Shown: positions 62,176 through 64,000 of the stretch, piece by piece
How positions within the stretch are numbered: the stretch's first letter is position 1
How the letters are laid out: each line of letters starts with the position of its first letter
Origin: an uncultured Oscillospiraceae bacterium
Lineage (GTDB): Bacteria > Bacillota > Clostridia > Oscillospirales > Ruminococcaceae
Length of the DNA: 64,000 nucleotides
Assembly: GCA_934465295.1 (NCBI GenBank)
Contig: CAKSKU010000002.1
Coordinates: 1 to 64,000, forward strand
Direction: 5' to 3'
Position numbers and translations under genes: made by a program
Notes under the pieces: model-generated
Told to the model about the DNA's origin: nothing
Databases searched by the model: none
The model's input: only the letters and a program-made list of their open reading frames with translations

Positions 62176-62604
62176 ATGACTGACAAAGAAAAGCTTTTGA
62201 CCGCTGTTTTGCAGAACTCCGAAATGGGTTCATCGGCGATACGGCAGATATTCCCCTCCGTGCGGAACGATTCGCTGCGCACGGAGCTTCGCCGTCAGCT
62301 TTCGGAATATGAAAAACAGCATAACACGGTCTGCCGTCAGATGCAGGTGCTTCACATGAAGGGAAAGCCTGTCTCTCCTGCCGCAAAGGCAATGGGAAGC
62401 ATCAGCATTGCTGTAAAGACCGCATCGGACAGCTCATCGCAGCACCTTGCGGAAATGCTCATTCAGGGAACGAATATGGGTGTGATCAACATCAACAAGG
62501 CTCTCAACTCCGCAAAGGAGATATCGGGCAGCCTGAAAGACGAAACCAAACAGCTTCTCGCCAAGGAGCAGCAGTATATCGACAGACTCAAAGCATACCT
62601 TTAA
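62176..62604 (+). CDS. small helical protein of unknown function
   Basis: A 142-aa protein predicted almost entirely alpha-helical (KEKLLTAVLQNSEMG, LRTELRRQLSEYEKQHN, TKQLLAKEQQYIDRLKAYL), without signal peptide or membrane segment. It reads like a four-helix bundle of ferritin-like or DUF2383-like style, but I will not assign the family, and I see no metal-ligand pattern. GAGG stands before the ATG. It stands alone with its own hairpin terminator at 62611-62650. Confidence 0.7.
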   Translation: MTDKEKLLTAVLQNSEMGSSAIRQIFPSVRNDSLRTELRRQLSEYEKQHNTVCRQMQVLHMKGKPVSPAAKAMGSISIAVKTASDSSSQHLAEMLIQGTNMGVININKALNSAKEISGSLKDETKQLLAKEQQYIDRLKAYL

Positions 62605-62610
62605 CAAAGA

Positions 62611-62650
62611 AAACGCTGTACGGCTCTTTTCACATTGCCGTACAGCGTTT
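62611..62650 (+). terminator. hairpin terminator after the 62176-62604 gene
   Basis: Perfect 14-bp stem AAACGCTGTACGGC (62611-62624) and GCCGTACAGCGTTT (62637-62650), just after the stop. The T run is short, so strength is uncertain. Confidence 0.65.
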
Positions 62651-62745
62651 CAATCTGCCGAAAAAGTGTATTTCATTTATGCAAATTGACAAAATAATTT
62701 TATGACTTGATTGCTAAAAGAAAACCTGCCATTCATATCCCGTCT

Positions 62746-63058
62746 GCAAATAAACGCTCATCGCTTTGCTCCTCACGTTTATTTGCCGAGGATAGTTGTT
62801 CCGAACATAAAGAATAAGCGCAATTCACATTTTTAGGTTTACGAAACTGAATTTTCACATTTCGTTCTACCTATTTGCTGTGAATTGCGCTTTTTTGATT
62901 TGTTAGTGATTACGTTTTTGCGGCAAGCTTTGTACTGTTAGTTTAAGGTATTTCGCTCTTGCGAGAGCGACCAAGGGCTTCGCCCTCTGGACACCCACCA
63001 CCCTTTAAAAAGCGTGGACGTAAACTTTAATTTTGTGCAGCTTTTTCAATAACGCATT
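62746..63058 (+). repeat. composite hairpin repeat, copy D
   Basis: Fourth copy. First hairpin GCAAATAAACG (62746-62756) and CGTTTATTTGC (62776-62786), whose stem differs from those of copies A-C, with loop TCATCGCTTTGCTCC. GAGGATAGTTG follows, then GCGCAATTCACA (62818-62829) and TGTGAATTGCGC (62879-62890) with T run. The GC-rich module (CTCTTGCGAGAG, GGGCTTCGCCC) at about 62954-63000 ends in GTAAACTTTAATTTT beside the V-ATPase subunit D stop. It fills a convergent gap. Together with the hairpin before it, nothing else is seen between 62605 and 63060. Confidence 0.75.
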
Positions 63059-63060
63059 TT

Positions 63061-63699
63061 TTACTTTTTAACTCTGTATTTTGCACGTTTGCGCATTTTC
63101 TGTGCCTTGATGACTTTCATTCGTGAGAACTCCTCACGTTCCTTTTCGTCAAGGCTGCCCGAAATGTACTTTACCGTACTCTGATACTTCGGGATAACGA
63201 TATTCTGGAGCGCATTGGCTCTCGTCTGCGTTTTTCTTATCGAATTCGTAAGACGGTAGATGCTGTTTTCGACTTCGGCAAGCGTTACCGTCATTTCCTT
63301 TACCCTGACGAAGCTGATATAAGCCTTGTCAACGTTGCTGTCGGTATTCATAAAGCCGTAATCGAGCGAAAGCTTCTTTTTTTCGACCGAAAGCTTCGGA
63401 AGCTCGCAGCCCATTACGCTTCGGTAAGAAACGCTGACCGTATTTTCAACGGGCATACCCTCGGCGATATTTTCGACAACGCCGTGCGTGATATTCGCCA
63501 TCTGGAGTGCGGAATACGCCTCGATATAGGTCACGCCGATGCTCTCACGCAGTTCTTTCGCCGTATCGACCATTTGCATAAGCTCACGGATAAGGATATT
63601 TCTCTTTTTGTCGAGAAGCTCATAGCCGAGCTGTGCGAGCGCAAGCGATTTCTGCATATTAAGCAGGTTGCCTTTTGTGGGGAAAACCTGTTCAGCCAT
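63061..63699 (-). CDS. atpD: V-type ATP synthase subunit D
   Basis: A 212-aa subunit of the V/A-type ATPase central stalk, also called NtpD. The N-terminal FPTKGNLLNMQKSLALAQLGYELLDKKRNIL segment is the family signature (FPTKGNL and LLDKKR), and the whole chain is a long antiparallel coiled coil, with the conserved RRTNALE-type motif as TRANALQNIVIP. It couples rotation between the A/B head and the membrane ring, translocating H+ or Na+. It follows the B subunit gene by 30 bp on the same strand, as in other Firmicutes ntp operons. Confidence 0.95.
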   Translation of the reverse strand: MAEQVFPTKGNLLNMQKSLALAQLGYELLDKKRNILIRELMQMVDTAKELRESIGVTYIEAYSALQMANITHGVVENIAEGMPVENTVSVSYRSVMGCELPKLSVEKKKLSLDYGFMNTDSNVDKAYISFVRVKEMTVTLAEVENSIYRLTNSIRKTQTRANALQNIVIPKYQSTVKYISGSLDEKEREEFSRMKVIKAQKMRKRAKYRVKK

Positions 63700-63729
63700 T
63701 CCGACCGCCTCCTTTCGTTTCTTTCTGCA

Positions 63730-63999
63730 TTACTGGAACAATTCTTCCGCTTTGTCGTTGTATTTTTCTTCGAGAAGCTTTTCGTCCACACGGTCAAGAG
63801 CGGACTTGGGCAGAAGCGAAAGCAAATTCCAGCCGAGATCGAGAGTTTCATCGATAGAACGGTTCTCCTCTTCGCCCTGCGATACGAAATATTTCTCAAA
63901 CATACGTCCGAAGCGCATATATGCCTTGTCAAGCTCGGAAAGCTCGTCCTCACCGATTACGGAGGCAAGCGCTCTTGCGTCGCTTACCTTTGCATAAGC
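63730..63999 (-). CDS. atpB: V-type ATP synthase subunit B, C-terminal part (cut by window end)
   Basis: The last roughly 89 codons of a V-ATPase B subunit, running off the window's right edge. The stretch ARALASVIGEDELS, then FGRMFEKYFVSQG and LDLGWNLLSLLPKSALDRV, is the family's C-terminal helical bundle. The B subunit forms the non-catalytic nucleotide sites of the head with subunit A. The true start lies outside the window. Confidence 0.93.
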   Translation of the reverse strand, partial: AYAKVSDARALASVIGEDELSELDKAYMRFGRMFEKYFVSQGEEENRSIDETLDLGWNLLSLLPKSALDRVDEKLLEEKYNDKAEELFQ

Positions 64000-64000
64000 G

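Noticed and set aside
1..64000. tRNA, rRNA or other standard RNA genes
   Set aside because: I looked through the intergenic gaps and found no cloverleaf or rRNA sequence. A covariance search would be needed to exclude small RNAs.

Overview
The window looks like chromosome of a Gram-positive, anaerobic, fibre-degrading member of the Oscillospiraceae, most like Ruminococcus. This rests on several things together: lipoprotein and Sec signals of Firmicutes type, strong AGGAGG-type ribosome binding sites, near-consensus sigma-A promoters with 17-bp spacers, a V-type ATPase, a GalT of the Firmicutes type, secreted plant-polysaccharide hydrolases (GH26, GH5, a GH10-like family protein) and Thr/Glu/Ser-rich lipoprotein linkers. 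I see no rRNA, tRNA, CRISPR array, phage or conjugation genes and no transposase. The species assignment is inference.

Layout. 0.1-4.8 kb (+): manA, ROK glucokinase, a DMP19/DUF4375-like gene, ilvD and a small membrane-anchored protein, one transcription unit from a clear promoter at 105-133. 4.8-5.6 kb: gene-free, with two inverted copies of a composite hairpin repeat. 5.6-11.8 kb (-): DNA-repair operon radC-uvrB-GyrI-like-uvrA. 12-14 kb (-): two lipoproteins. 14-18.3 kb (-): an unusual NRPS whose single C-A-T module ends in a PlsC-type acyltransferase, overlapping a HAD hydrolase gene. Divergent from it (18.4-20.1 kb, +) is an SGNH esterase and GH26 mannanase operon. 20.2-23.2 kb (-): an acidic repeat protein and a leucine-rich-repeat lipoprotein, then a 485-bp repeat-filled gap. 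23.7-25.5 kb (-): DMT transporter and LysR regulator. 25.6-32.4 kb (-): eight overlapping late-cobalamin genes (cobT-cobU-cobS-cobU-like-cobC-cbiB-cobD-cobQ). 32.5-37.7 kb: MATE exporter, divergent from a GntR(YtrA)-ABC-ABC2-ABC2-CPBP operon. 38-43.2 kb (-): cyclophilin, galT and two tandemly duplicated lipoproteins. 43.4-50.3 kb: TetR regulator divergent from an MMPL transporter and a 1163-aa GLUG/helical surface protein, the latter pair bracketed by two copies of a palindromic element. 50.5-54.5 kb (-): GNAT and a nucleoside-type ABC importer without its binding protein. 54.7-57.7 kb (-): two-gene glycoside hydrolase operon. 57.9-58.6 kb (+): split TSUP permease. 58.6-62 kb (-): a Cache-GGDEF-EAL protein and a membrane protein. 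62.2 kb (+): small helical protein. 63-64 kb (-): V-ATPase subunits D and B (partial).

How the genes fit together. The mannanase, SGNH esterase, ManA and the sugar kinase suit use of mannan-derived sugars, and the GH5/GHL10 pair adds glucan attack; no dockerins are seen, so these enzymes act as lipoproteins or free secreted enzymes. The cobalamin operon covers nucleotide-loop assembly plus cobyric acid amidation and lacks ring-building genes, so corrinoid salvage or unlinked early genes are implied.

The most interesting items are: (1) the C-A-T-PlsC NRPS, a candidate for an acyl-amino-acid or aminolipid pathway; (2) the composite repeat present in four copies, always in convergent intergenic gaps, whose first hairpin keeps its pairing while its stem sequence changes; and (3) the MMPL/GLUG surface system with its flanking palindromic elements.
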